Source: Pholis gunnellus (taxonomy: Eukaryota; Chordata; Actinopteri; Perciformes; Pholidae). From it: DNA of 64,000 nt. A model generated the notes under the pieces. It was not told the origin of the DNA and ran no database searches. It was given only the letters and a program-made list of their open reading frames with translations. The DNA lies in contig OU342815.1 of assembly GCA_910591455.2 (NCBI GenBank), forward strand, positions 21,861,019-21,925,018, in the 5' to 3' direction. Positions within the stretch are counted from its first letter, which is position 1; each line of letters opens with the position of its first letter. Positions 48,646 through 61,182 of the stretch are shown piece by piece. Both the position numbers and the translations under genes were made by a program.

Positions 48646-49112
48646 AGATGGAGGACGTGGAACAACTGGTGGACTGGTGTCAACGTCAACCAAACGAAAG
48701 ACATTGTTATGCCGATGGAACCGTCCGGATCACACTCGCTCACTACAAGAACCCAGCAGCTCTTGCACTTCCTGCTAAGGATGAAGAGAGCCCATCTCCC
48801 CCCATCACTCACCACATTCTACAGAGGGACAATTGAGAGTGCATTGACCAGTCGCATCTCTATCCAATAGGGGAACTGTGACGCCTCAGACGGGAAGAGT
48901 ACCAGCCAGTCTGGTACTACTGTGACGAGCCATTTCATCTCATATATGCAACATTATCCTGTTCATGCAATTATCCTATGTATATTTTATATTTAACTTA
49001 TTAGTTTTACTCTTTTTAGCATGTTTTATTACAATCATGAGCTAGGTGCGATATCACTTCATTCTGCTGTGAATAGTAAGAATGGCAATAAAGTTCATCT
49101 TGAATGTTGAAA
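48646..49112 (+). mobile_element. degraded 3' end of a non-LTR (LINE) retrotransposon
   Basis: Plus-strand remnant. From about 48738 one frame reads TQQLLHFLLRMKRAHLPPSL then TTFYRGTIESALTSRISIQ, a TAG stop at 48868, then GNCDASDGKS. This matches the conserved end of fish LINE reverse transcriptase ORFs (the KRAHLPPSILTTFYRGTIES and YGNC.ASDRKS region). Upstream, EDVEQLVDWC resembles the earlier VE.LV.WC segment of the same ORF, but the ~100 residues that should lie between are missing. The tail ends in a gcaataaagttcatcttgaa-type 3' end. The clade (Rex1, L2 or CR1-like) is not decided. The stop, internal deletion and frame changes make it inactive. Confidence 0.75.
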
Positions 49113-50287
49113 ATCAAAGTCTGGACTGTAAAATATCTTACGAATGGACTTAGCTGTCACGGAGACCAAGTAGGCTATATTTACATGCACACTAGTGTGC
49201 TGGTTATGAGTCGGAGCGTTTTTTATTTGCATGATACGACGTCCACATGGAAGATAAAGAAAGCTGGTTATAAATCTACTCGCATACACAAAAGGTTTAT
49301 GATGTGCATGTTTTGACCCAGGAGTTTTATTTCTACATTTCCCACTCTGCTGGATTGGCTTCATCTTATCACCAGTAATGAAAGACAGGAGCAACGCTCT
49401 AATCAAGCTCAAAACTATATCGTCAGTCCCGACAAAGCCCGGGTGGATTCTGTGCACCAGCTGCATGAACTGTCAACTGACAGATCATACAAGTGAGGGG
49501 GGGATTAGCTCTGTCCCAAAGCTGCTTGAAGAAATTACATTTTAATGACGTGATATTCCCAGATGGTACCGGTACGTCCCTGCTGTGAACTGCATGCATG
49601 ACATGATCATTTCCCTTTGACTCCATGGCAAATGAAAAAGGCACCGATGAGCCATAAAAAAACAAAAAAAAGTCAAAGAAAGAAACATTTCTTTTCTCCA
49701 ACAAAAGTGTTTTCTGGAAACATTTCAACAGTAAAAACTGTGCACAATTTAGCATCGCTCCTAAAGGCCTGATGAACACAATGCAGCATCTCGCTGAGAT
49801 AAGGGGTTTGTCTTGAACCAATTTCAGTTACAACGGACTTGGCTCGGTATGATAGGTTCTGGATCTTTAGCTGATTATTAATAGATGGGAGTTGGGACAT
49901 GAGCTGAAGAATGCTATTACAGTTCAGCATTACTTTCTGCTGAGGGCCAGATGTGCACAGTTAACGGGGAAGTCCACTGAATTTAAACTTAAAAGCCCGT
50001 TTACAGATGTTGGGGAGTACTACTGCATAAATGACAAAAGTTGCATAAAAGCTTTTTTTGACTCCGTTAAGTCTGATAAATTGAGCACCGGTTGGAGCTG
50101 AAGACTACAAAAAAAATCTGTGTGGAGTTTAAAAAGAAGTTAGCTTACCAGAACTCTGTAGCTCGCTCTCACCTCTGCTTGAGGCTAGCGATGCTCGAGG
50201 CTACATTAGCCGCTAGTAGCTTAACACAACCCAGTCTCCGATTGAGCCGTCGACTTGCATTGTGGGTAGTGTAGCTGTGCTAGATTG

Positions 50288-50455
50288 TGACCAGGCGGCA
50301 AACCTTTGGTTCTGAAAAGTGAAGCCAACGCTGAAGTGTCTTAGAAATTGTTCATTCTCTCCACTGACCAGCAGGGGGCGACTCCTCTGGTTGCAAAAAG
50401 AAGTCTGATTGTATGAATGACCCTACTTCTCACTTGATTTATTAGTGTGTTAACG
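50288..50455 (-). mobile_element. interspersed repeat, family A fragment
   Basis: In reverse orientation, contains accaggcggca, aagtgaagccaacgctgaag, the ccagcagggggcgactcctc block and acttctcacttgatttatta. Confidence 0.75.
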
Positions 50456-50834
50456 AAGCTCACCTGCTGCACAGTGAGAGAAGAAGTCGCTCAGTTAATT
50501 TGACCGTAATATCCGTTAATATGTATTCATGGCAGCAAATTAACGGAGGCGTCAGTGTAACTGCTTGCGATACTAGAGGATTAGTCCAAGTAGTGTTACT
50601 GATCTCATTAAGCTCTATTTAAACAACAGCCTTTACCATTAGCTTTAATCCCAACGCATAAACTCAGTAATTAATGACAAAAGTCCAAACTACAGCTAGC
50701 TGCGGGGCGGGATAAGTACGACAAAACCCTACCAAACAAAATCACACATCAGAATTACAATTCATCCAAACTCTTCCTGTCGCTGAATTTCAGTACTCGT
50801 ATGGCAGGTTAATCTGTCTCTAAGCCTGGACGAA

Positions 50835-50836
<2 letters not shown>

Positions 50837-50927
<91 letters not shown>
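50837..50927. repeat. (TG)n microsatellite
   Basis: About 45 perfect TG units, among the longest in the window. Confidence 0.98.
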
Positions 50928-50929
<2 letters not shown>

Positions 50930-51517
50930 CAATGTATTACCGTTCATTCATCCTTGTAAAGTCTCAAATACACACATGCGCTTATCCATGTAAGCCAGAG
51001 TCATTCTTAGATGTCCTTAACACACACACACACACACAAACAGTATCTGTAATGTAAACCGTGAGCATTCATTATTTCAAGTCGTCCCTTCAGAAGAAAC
51101 CTGTGACTGTAGAAATGCAGACCGCTTCAAGGCTACACGTTTGTTCTCAGGGTGAAATAATACTTCAAACAAAACCCGTCTAACTAGGGATGCACCAGAT
51201 CCGAGTCGGCTGATCGTTAGCGGCGTCGATACTGACCTAATTTGTCAGATTGAAAATCCGACAGATGTAACTGCATCCACATCATTGTCATTCTTAAGAG
51301 TCATTGTTTCTCGTATCAGTTGGAGTCATCCAGTCACAGAAAGCTGCTGACTCGTTTTTTTTAGTGCGAGAGCCGTCCCTGGCATCACGTTACCTTGTGT
51401 GAAAGATTCCAATAACTTCCGAGCAATGCGATATACAGATTTTAAAAATCTGGGAGGAAAGAGGGTCACTGGTATCAGATCTTCGGCAACAAGGAAGCCC
51501 TGCAACCGTTGGTCGGG

Positions 51518-51912
51518 GGACAGGCGGCAACCTCCGGTTCTTAAAAGTGAAGCTAAAGCTGAAGTGCCCTAAAACTCACATTATTTGTAATGGCCAACAG
51601 GAGGTCGACTCCTCTGGTTGTATAGAAGTCTATGAGAAAATGACTCTACTTCTCTCTTGATTTATTACCTCAGTAAACAGACCATAAAGCAGGGGATGCT
51701 TTAGGGCGAGGCATACTGTCATTGACCAGAGCCATATATACGACGTCTCTACGTCACTCCTCAGCAGTCTGAATATACAGTCACTTTTTATTCACTGGTC
51801 GCAAGGAAAAAAAACAAGATGGCGACAGCCAGAAATTCCGAACTCAAGGCTTCAAAACCGCAGTCCACCATCCAAAGAGTGACGCCACGACGACTATGTC
51901 CACTTCTTCTTC
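51518..51912 (-). mobile_element. interspersed repeat, family A copy
   Basis: Reverse copy spanning most of the family: gtatagaagtctatgagaaa, tctctcttgatttattacct, cataaagcaggggatgcttt, and a right portion with aagatggcgacagcc. Its CTCF-like block is degraded (ccaacaggaggtc). Confidence 0.8.
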
Positions 51913-53189
51913 TTCTGCAGCGAGGCAGCAATTAGCAAGCAAGCGGGACACTCACACAGCTTCCATGCACATGTTGCAGCGAATGAAGTACTCTCTTGGT
52001 ATCTGCATCACTTTAAAAAAAAAGGTTCTGGTAGTGGTACGTCCAACCCTGTAAGCTGTACTAATGAGAATAACTGCACACACTGTTGGACTGTCTGTCC
52101 TCAAAAGGCTTTCATGATGTTCCACTCGGCTGTACAGAGGAAAAGTGACGGAGTAGTGGTGAAGAATGAAATAAAAAGAGAGAGAGAGAAACATTTAAAC
52201 CATGCCCACTTCAAGACCTTTCCACACCTGGTGACAAGAGGGCATAAAGTGCAAACTCCGCGTTGAAGCTGCAGCTGAAGCCGCCATCTTTTGTCTTCAC
52301 CAAACCTCTCCGTGGCGAACAGACATTAACTCACGGCTCTCGGCAGATTAGCTGAGACAATTAACTCTAATTACCTGCTCATGCACACACAGCGAGTGTG
52401 TGCTTCAACTCCTCACAGCTGGAATATGAAGAACACACACTTGAGATTCAATCTCACGAGACGACGCAGCTATTCATGCCAAAACGGTAACGGTATGAAG
52501 GAAAGCACAAAAGATGTTTTTAAATATTTGTATTTTAAGAGAAAATGCATGAATCTGGTTTCCACACTTGGACACCGTCCTCAGCCTTCAGCCGTGACGC
52601 CACATGGTCGTAACGTCCCAGCATGCCCGTGTAAGGCTCTGCTACGCTTCACCTGTTTCTAGCACGACAAAGACCAGAATGACATCTCTAACTCCGGCTT
52701 GTCTGTTACTCTAATGAAGTGAGAAAATGGTGTTTTAGCGATGTAGCGTAGCAACAGCAGCAGCAGCTATTGACAGACAGCTGAACACTCAGACGCTGCT
52801 CTCTGATTGCCCGTTTGTCACTTCCTGTTTCCGCCTGATGATTTAGGATCCTATTTATAAACCGCTGATTAGCATAACATTGAGCAGCCACTTTCCTGTG
52901 AGTGTGTGCTGTGACGCCTTTTCTTCCTTTTGTTAATTTTTTTTATTTCTCCGCCGTTGCTTTCTTTATAGAATGTGAGAATTCTGTCTGATTTCCATTT
53001 CATGTTTTTGTCTTCTCTCAGTGCTACCACCATTTCCTATGCATACAAAATTCAAGTATGACTTTTTCTAAACACACTAACTTCCTCAGCCATGAGAAGG
53101 GAAAAAGAAACCTCAATCAAAAACGGAATAAATAAGATAAACACAAGTAAAATACATTTCATTGGAGCTTTCAAGCTTATATATATATA

Positions 53190-53222
53190 AATGGTGACGG
53201 CCAGAATGATGGATTCAAGGCT
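53190..53222 (-). repeat. family A fragment
   Basis: ggtgacggccagaatgatgg and attcaaggct are the inverse of agccttgaat and ccatcattctggccgtcgcc in the copy at 54150-54660. Confidence 0.6.
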
Positions 53223-54149
53223 GCGGAGGCTGAAGTTTAGTTCAGCTGGTGTTGACAGTCAATAGATAAAATCATACCGGCGGTGGAGTTGAAGTAGGAG
53301 TGTAAGAAAATATAGATACACTTGAGTATCACAAGATTTTACATGCAAAGACCAGACAGTTGTTCATTTTGTCAAAGGTCTTGATATTGTAGGGATGACT
53401 ATTGGTGCTTTTACAAAATGTTCACACATTGACTGCTTGGATAAACCATCATCAGTAATGTGGATATAATGTTTATAATAGAACAGCTTGAACAGTCTGA
53501 TCAGACAATTATATCACTTTACTGTAATGCAGCCTTTAAAACCAGGAAAAGACTACTATCAATAGCATGACTCGTCTCAAATCGTGATATCAAAACAATA
53601 TGAATTTACTGCTGTATCTTATGTATTGTAGCACTAGATTATTGCCAACACACAGCTCTTTGTCCTCTGATAAACAGTGATTGACCATCGTTACATTAAG
53701 ATTATTTTAAACAAGTTTAATTTTAGAAGTGGAATAATTGGTGCGTTTAATGTAGCATGTGTGAGCCCAAAGACTACCAATTTAAAAAAAAAGTGGGCGA
53801 ATGACGTGCTTCAAGCAAAGAATGATTTAATAATCCAGTCGATCGGGTTTCAGTGCAGAGCCGGCAGCTCAGCAGCAGTTGACCTCCCTCTTATGAAGAT
53901 CTCTCTCCTCCAGCTCTCTCTCAGTCCTTGTTGACACTGCCTCTCCATCCGCCATTACATTCAAATTCTGTTCTTTTTTTTTTCTCCATTTCTTCGCCTT
54001 TATAGCACAAATTGCAGCATTTAAACTTGCATGGTTCAATGTTTGAGTTCACTCATTCAATGTTGAAAGCTCTTACTGAGGAAAGAAACGGTGTATTGGT
54101 GGAAATACGTGTGCGGTGTGCAGGTTTCAAAACACGTTACCAGGTTTAG

Positions 54150-54660
54150 TTAATAGAATAGACTGTATAAGAGAAGTGGAAATAGTCAAAGTGATTTGAG
54201 GACCGTTTTAAAGCCTTGAATCCATCATTCTGGCCGTCGCCAATTTCATTTTTTGGCCAGTGCCATCTTGTTTTTTTGAAAGCAGAAGGGACGAGAGAGG
54301 GTGGAGCGAAGTACAACTGAATGCTGATCAAGAGATTTTTATGCAACTGAAATGTTACAGTGAACTCAGACAATCCCAAGGTAGCCCCGCCCTAAAGCAT
54401 CCCCTGCTTTATGGTCTGTTTGACTCTAAATGAACATCATGCTGTATTGAAGAAGACGTGAAACTAGAGATTGAGACCATAAACTCATGTTTACAATGTT
54501 TACTGAGGTAATAAATCAAGAGAGAAGTAGAGTCATTTTCTCATAGACTTCTATACAACCAGAGGAGTCGCCCCCCTGGTGGTCATTAGAGAGAATGCAG
54601 CTTTATTTATTAGCTTCACTTCCCCGAACTGGAAGTTGCCGCCTGGTTAATAACTTAATA
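54150..54660 (+). mobile_element. interspersed repeat, family A (fullest copy)
   Basis: Begins aatagactgtataagagaag and runs through tctggccgtcgcc, agagggtggagcgaagtaca, atgcaactgaaatgttacag, taaagcatcccctgctttat, aataaatcaagagagaagta and catagacttctatacaacca to gaagttgccgcctggtt. No ORF of note. It shares a ~230 bp near-identical core with the copy at 57070-57480. Confidence 0.8.
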
Positions 54661-56283
54661 ACTGGAAAATCATACCTAGAACAGCTGATGAGCTTGATTA
54701 TTTTCCTAATAGAAGTTATGGTTACAAAACTGTCCTTTGTCATATTACAGTGTTAAGTTAATGCCACATGCACCTTAAATGATGTACATTGTATAGCACA
54801 TTGTGTCACAAAAAGAATAAAGAGCACAACAGCAGAATGAAAAGTGTGTAATGTGATGTTGATTGTCAATATCAGAAATTTGATTTAACACTTAATCATG
54901 ACAAAGTTTTAGAGTTAAAGCAAGAGGCACCAGCATCATGTGTGTCCTGGTGTGTCCTGTGTCATTACCGAGTCTGACAGCACTGGTAGACTGAATTCAG
55001 CTCAGAGAAAAGCAGCGCTCCACAAGGAGGAATCCATTATGGCAGCAGCGGAGGGGATGTTAAATGAATGGCAAATTTTTTAAAAAGAGACGATGTCAGG
55101 AACACGCAAACTGCTTATTAACAGCCGGGCGTCGTATCAGACGAGTATCAGTATTGGCAGATGCTCAATAAGTTGGGATTGCTCTTAGAAATGAAGAAGT
55201 GGTGCGGAGCCATCTCTAATTTCCTCTGTGCCGAAGTCAAAGCGACGTTCGGCTGATGGAGACAGATTCCTCTCCGCTTCTGCCTCGCAGCTGTTCAGAC
55301 ACAGCAGTGCATTTGAATGTGTGCCGGGTAGCTTTGATTTCTTTTATTGTGGACAAAAAGCATCTAATGTCACTCGTGCATGTGGAAGTGTCCTCTGTCT
55401 CAAAGCGAACAACACAGATTAAAGCAAGTCATACGTGCACATTTTTCTTTCTACAGATATGAGATGAAACATGTTCATGGAGCCTTTCCTGATGATATTT
55501 ATGTGCATACACTAATTAAATGTGTTAGTTAAAGCCCTGCAATGGAACTCAATATTGTTCACACTAAAAAACAAGTTTTGTGATTTGCCTTTCTGACAAA
55601 TCATGTTTATTGCCTGAGTTTGAAATGCTGCATGACACTACATAAAAGCTACACTACCCATGAGGCTCAGAGGCTTCTTCTATAGAGACGTCAGACTCGT
55701 GCCGCTTTCCAGACAACTTGAAACTCGAAATTCTGACCTCCTACTAAAAAACGTACAATGAAACGCCACTCAAAGTCAGAAGCTCCTACCTGTGAACTCG
55801 AGTCAAACCTGTCTCCCCCGACTTCACCAAGAAGCGGTAGTCTGACGTCACACAAGAGTGGAAGCGCGTATTTTATATGGTTAACCATCAACTAAGAGGC
55901 AACAGTGAGTATCTTTGCTGATGCTTAATTAAAATAATGCATATATCAGATAGTAAAACACCTGTTCTGGATATTATTAATGTAAAACTATGAGATTAGG
56001 TAGCTGGTTATGTTAAACAACCTCTGAACGTTATCTTTTCTGAACAAAATGCCCCAAATAATATTCAATTGTGTGTACACTTTCCAAAAGAAACATCAGC
56101 TCGTCACGGTCAGCTGTGGGTTTTTTTTACGTTTTAGGGTCGTGCATCTGGAACGCTTAAAAAAGGTCGGAAGCTGTAAATGTCCAGTTGGGGAAAATTC
56201 AAACGTCCGAGTTGTTTCAAACGCAGCATTAGTTCTATCATGTTCAAGAATCAGGAGCGGAGACGCAACACGACACTTGATGT

Positions 56284-56335
56284 AGCAGGACTTCAGGACT
56301 TCAGGACTTCAGGACTTCAGGACTTCAGGACTTCA
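56284..56335. repeat. 8 bp tandem repeat (aggacttc)n
   Basis: About six perfect copies of aggacttc in intron 1. Confidence 0.95.
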
Positions 56336-57069
56336 GCTCGCCGTCAGCTACACCGGCGCCCCGCTTGATAACCGGGACTCGCGCTTCACTTCCCTCCATA
56401 CGGTCGTCGTACCTTTTGACCAGATTTCAATGAATACCACTATTCTTTTTTTCTCTCAGCACACTGTCTTCATTGTTTGTCCTGATGAGTCAACCAGTAG
56501 ATTTCCATGTCCATTCGCTGGAAATGTTCCAACAGACAGTCATCTAATATTATGGGAAAAAAACCAAAGGAGGAGGAGATCACACATGGAGCCCTGTTAC
56601 TTTATACAATACACACACTGTCTCACAGAGTGTGTGTGTGTTTTTATTTAATAAAGCACCTTGGCAGGACTGTTCATGATAAAGTTATTGTACTGAATTA
56701 CACTGACAGAGACAGAGAGTCAGGGTGTGTCCCCCTCCAGCACTGTGTGTGTGTGTGTCGTAAACTGATAAAAAACGTATTTTTATATTATTCTTCCACG
56801 TTTCTGTCTCTCTCTCTGTCACACACACACACACACACACACACATAGAGAAACACAACTTGAATTCACATAACCCTGATTGAACATTATATCACTGTGT
56901 TTACGTCCTTTATTGAGTCCTGCTCTGCAGTGTCAGTATCCAACACGCATCAAATGTATGAAGCACAACTGAACCCTACATAGAAACAGTTTACCCTACA
57001 TGCTTATAGTTCCAATACATGTACACTAGGGCTAAAAAACAACAACACAATTGCGATAATATTTAGGCT

Positions 57070-57480
57070 TTTACCGTAGACTGTATGTAAGAAGTGAACG
57101 TAGTCATCGTGACATCACTCTTTGGTTTGTGGACTGATGTTTTGAAGTCGTCGTTTAAGTCTCTGGTAGAGACCTGTCAATCACTGTGTAGCCCCGCCCC
57201 TAAAGCATCCCCTGCTTTATGGTCTGTTTGACTCTAAATGGACCATCATTTACTAAATGAACATCATGCTGTATTGAAGAAGACTTGAAACTAGAGATTG
57301 AGACCATAAACTCATGTTTACAATGTTTACTGAGGTAATAAATCAAGAGAGAAGTAGAGTCATTTTCTCATAGACTTCTATACAACCAGAGGAGTCGCCC
57401 CCTGGTGGACATTAGAGAGAATGCAGCCTGAAGACACTTTCTCATCGGCTTCACTCACCAAAAATATAGAATTTCTAATG
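57070..57480 (+). mobile_element. interspersed repeat, family A copy
   Basis: Begins taccgtagactgtatgtaag with gtggactgatgttttgaag, lacks the middle ~130 bp of the fullest copy, and is nearly identical to it from taaagcatcccctgctttat onward. It carries an intact gccccctggtgg block. Confidence 0.8.
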
Positions 57481-58179
57481 ACATATGACAAAGAGAAGCG
57501 TGGTTAAGTAGCTGGAACCAGAGAATAGTTGGTGGTGTTGGAGGATGAATGATTTTAAAACAATTAAATCATTTCTCAGAGTAGCTGCTGATGAATGCTC
57601 TGCTGTCCAAACTAATTGATTAATCCGCTAATTGTTGCAGCAATTATGAAAAAAAAAAACCCACAACAAATCAAACATGATCTGGTTTCAGCTTCTAACA
57701 CGGCGCAGAAGACAGATTTTTGGATTGTCGGTCTGACAGAATCAGCAGTTTGAGGACTTGATTGACCAGGAGATTAATCAATGATGCCAGCTGCAGCTGT
57801 GTGTTGAGCCATTAGCTCTGGAGAAGTGTCACACACACACACACTCTCATTATATCATGCATACATCCATATACACACACTTTCTCTCACCTTTTGACCA
57901 TTTAGATCAGTGAAATCAGAACCGTCATCAGCTGCTTTTTATCTAAATGCATCAGTGTATGACACCCACACACACACCTACCTACACTCACAATGACACA
58001 AACACACACAGTGTGACACACAACACACACACACACACAGCTTGCTTATTAAGCTCTCCACACAGTAGATCGTCATTTAGTCGCATATCAGACAGACTTC
58101 CATGAGCTGATCTGATGACTCCATGATTCCTCTTTCTTTTGTAGAGAGCATCAGACACACGAGCTCACACAGTATTGCA

Positions 58180-58219
<40 letters not shown>

Positions 58220-58520
58220 CGACCACACTATAAATGCATGTAGAACATGAAATAGCATCACACATGAGCGCGTTTATCGCGGTGTTTTGGGGTGAATTAG
58301 ACCGATGCTTCGCACAGAGCAGCGGAGCTCACACACACCAGACTCCCGGTGGCTTTCTGCACATTTGTGCTGGTTGCTGCTCACTCGGCTTCATGCCTCC
58401 TCTCTCCCGGTGACATTCACCCACTCTCTCTCTCTCATCATGGCTTTCCTTCTGTCTTCTTTCTGTTGTTGTTTTTTTTTTGTGGCACATTGTTTTTCAT
58501 TGTGTGCTCGGCCGTCCTAC

Positions 58521-58587
58521 CTGTTTTGTAGAAGGCATCAGTGTCGGGGTCGCTGGGCGCCTCCTCGGCCGCTTCTGCAGGGTTCAT
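58521..58587 (-). CDS. kalrn: kalirin coding exon 1 (N-terminus)
   Basis: First coding exon of kalirin: 22 codons plus one base (phase 1). It encodes a short acidic leader, MNPAEAAEEAPSD through AFYKT, resembling the alternative kalirin N-terminus that I recall as beginning MNPPEGAAEE in mammals. The start at 58587 is chosen because it is the first in-frame ATG, has G at -3, and gives that N-terminus; the open frame continues upstream to a TTG but without ATG. The donor on the minus strand is AAAACAG/gtagga. The phase-1 end joins exon 2 to make KTGSLRTEG. The leader precedes the Sec14 domain. Mammalian kalirin has several promoters and first exons; I found no second first exon here. Confidence 0.85.
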
Positions 58588-58950
58588 ATCGGAATCCGGT
58601 TCAATACAATCCACCGACAAAAAGGAAAGACAGGAATAAAGCCCCCTCCGGTCCAAGGGGAGAAAATAAAAATCCTCGCGTCTTGTTTCTTATTCCTCAC
58701 ATGTTCTCCGTCTACCTCTCTCTCCCTCCATCCCCCCCTCGGCCGGGCTGCTTTCTTTCTGTCGCCCTCTCGGTTTGTTTGGTGTTTCAGGGGCTGGCTT
58801 CGTCTCCCTCTATTGTTCCCGGTCCAACCTCCCTCTCTGCTGCTGTCCGCCAGGGTCTCTCTACCTCCCTCCCTCCCTCCCTCTCCCCCCGTGCCTCCCC
58901 TCCCTCTGGCTCTCTCTCTCTCTCCCAATTCAATTCATTGAGCTGTATTG
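58588..58950 (-). promoter_or_regulatory. kalrn 5' leader / putative promoter
   Basis: Sequence immediately upstream of the start codon on the minus strand. It is purine-rich on the coding strand, with CpGs around 58520-58580 and 58738-58750, and G-rich runs at 58866-58908. No clear TATA box. The transcription start cannot be fixed by eye. Confidence 0.4.
58866..58908 (-). other. potential G-quadruplex in kalrn leader/promoter
   Basis: On the coding strand there are at least six runs of three or more G separated by 1-5 nt (the plus strand reads ccctccctccctccctctcc followed by more C runs). This meets the usual G3+N1-7 pattern. Confidence 0.6.
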
Positions 58951-61182
58951 ACAATAAATATGCGTTGTTGTTGTTAAAGGATATACATTATTGTCAAACA
59001 AACAGCAATGCATAATTACTATTATTATTAATAATAGAATAAATCTAAATAAATAAAGTATTTTGTTTATTTATTTATTGACATGTTTTTCCTGATGGTG
59101 GCACTAAAGGAAATAAAGGTGCTCAGATCATGAGAGTGCATCCTCTGGGGAGCATCACAGCCTTCATTCTGTGTACAAATATAAATGCGTCCTCCTCAAG
59201 GTTGCTGTCTTTGTTCATATACGTGTTCAGGCATCATGTGTGTTGTCAATATATATTGATCACTAATTTATCACAAAATAGTATGTTTTCTGGTAATGTG
59301 ATGAAGAACTAGTCTACCTGAAGTAACCACGTGGTTTTTGTATACTATAATATAGGGTGAAGGGTGAAGGGTGAAGGGTGTGGTAATATGTTGATCTTTA
59401 GTCTCTTTCAACGTTTTTTTGGTCCAGAACCTGAAGGCACCTGGAACCAGCTTGACGTCCATACTGTAATTGTACTTCTAATACTTCTGTCTGTACGTGA
59501 GACACTCTGCACAGAATACTCTGCACAATCTCTCCTCTGTTGTTCTTCCATTTAAAGTTGTTCCTTATTGGAACCGAGGTTCTAAAGACAGATGACGTCT
59601 AGAATACTCCTGAAAACGATGTCATGATTCTGAGCTCTGAAAGTAAACGTGACCGAAACGAAGACATTATGAATCATCCTCTGGAGACCATGACCGTGCT
59701 AAACAAGTACGGCTGATTATAGCTGCTGTGCTGTGGAGTAAACACACACGTGAATCTCAAGATCCGTTTATTCGAAGCAGACAGCAAATAAAAAAAGATA
59801 CAACGTTTACTTCACAGAGAAATGCTGAAAATGTGTAAATATTCAAGTAGAAGATAAACTGATAAAGTTGTGAGGTAGACTAAATAAAAGCACGTCACGT
59901 GGAGACTCACAGGCTGATGTATAAATATAGGTGATGGTGAAACATGATGGGGAAACCTGACAGTCAGAAGTAAACTATAGAATTCTAATTAGAGGTACTG
60001 ACATGTCAAACAGGTGCTTTAGTATGAATATCAGGTACTTCAGCCAAACAACAGGAAGCGTTGCAGACTGTGGTGATGCTGCAGAACAGGATTCTGTTGC
60101 CTTGGAGCTGATGCTGAGAAGCTTTTCGAGTGATTCATCCTCTTGCGTCACAAAAAGCAGAAACAAAGTTCTTCCTAAACTGTGATCTTGCCGATACAAT
60201 TTCCAGTGTTTAACTGCAGTAATGCATGAGACGTATTAATGTTCTCCATTATGGTCCAGTCTGCCTGTTGGAGAAGAGAGTGGAAGCTTCTCCTGCTGCA
60301 TTCAGCATTCAGCAAAACTCATTCTACAGCATGTCATCATTATTATTATTATTATTATTATTATGGACTTTACAGGTACAACAACGAAAGACACAGGAAG
60401 GGAAACAAGTATATATTTAGAAACATAATAAATCAAACAAGACTACAATAATAAAATAGTCATATTCATTTTAATATTAACATCTTGCAGTTACTGTGAC
60501 ATAGATTGGATAATTACTGAAGTAAAACATATTTGTATGTGTATTAATGTGTGTGTGTAAGGGTAGAGAAAAGGATAAGAATGACCAATAATCATATACA
60601 AATATATAATAATAATAATATTACTAAGAAGAACAATAATAAGAATAAAATCAATAATAAGAATAATGAATAATTCATTGTTAGAAGGGAGGAGTGAAAA
60701 TAGAGTGACATTTACAAATGTCAGCTATTGTAGGATGGAGGTCCTGCAGGACTTGAGATATAACGTCTGAGGAGGCGGAGCCACTGAGGCTCCACTGGGC
60801 CGAGGATGTGTCCATGTCAGCATGTCAGCATGTTGGTTTATTTTACACAGGTAGGCCAGTGATGGTGGAAGAGTATCCACATCACACAACACCCACATAA
60901 TCTACAGTTCTATGATCTTTGACGCCCAAATAATCAATGTTATCAATGAATCAAATGAAAGCATGTGAAAAGAGGTTTGTTATAGGGACACACAAGTCTG
61001 CAATTATATTGAGCTACATTTTTAGCATCTTTTGAGCAAATCATTTTGCTTTTACAGCACATTTACTACTGAACACTCATTAAAGCCAAAGCTCCAATAA
61101 ATCAACTTTATGCTTCCTGCCCAGCAGCAACACAGCAGACAAACAAAGGAATCAGTGGAGAGCAAACCAGAGCTGCTGGATC
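58951..61182. other. intergenic sequence upstream of kalrn
   Basis: AT-rich, with a 7 bp tandem (gggtgaa) near 59356-59382 and (ATT)n at 60342-60364. It includes the minus-strand polyadenylation candidate near 59767. No protein-coding gene was recognised. Confidence 0.6.
59745..59772 (-). terminator. candidate polyadenylation site (minus strand)
   Basis: On the minus strand AATAAA (plus tttatt, 59767-59772) is followed ~15 nt later by a CA cleavage-like dinucleotide and then cgtgtgtgttt, a GT-rich downstream element. The layout is typical of a vertebrate 3' end. It would end a minus-strand transcript lying upstream of kalrn. Confidence 0.4.

Larger units (their letters stand above)
28568..58520 (-). 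other. kalrn intron 1 (~30 kb)
   Basis: The stretch between coding exons 1 and 2 makes up nearly half the window. I looked for an alternative kalirin first exon (for example an MTDRFWDQW-type N-terminus) and did not recognise one, but such an exon is short and could be missed. Contents are simple repeats and interspersed elements listed separately; the remaining stretches (for example 29200-31080, 32150-34190, 45600-47400, 52200-54100, 55000-57000) show nothing I can name. Confidence 0.8.

Noticed and set aside
50762..51057. His-Thr or Cys-Val frames over CA/TG tracts (here and at many other positions)
   Set aside because: Microsatellite artefacts on both strands.
58588..58656. Extended kalirin N-terminus starting near 58656
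   Set aside because: The upstream in-frame start is TTG, not ATG; the first ATG is at 58587 and gives the expected N-terminus.
58305..59015. 236-codon plus-strand open frame across the kalrn promoter
   Set aside because: Composition (Ser/Pro/Leu) follows the CT-rich DNA, and it lies antisense to exon 1 and its leader; no splice structure or homology.
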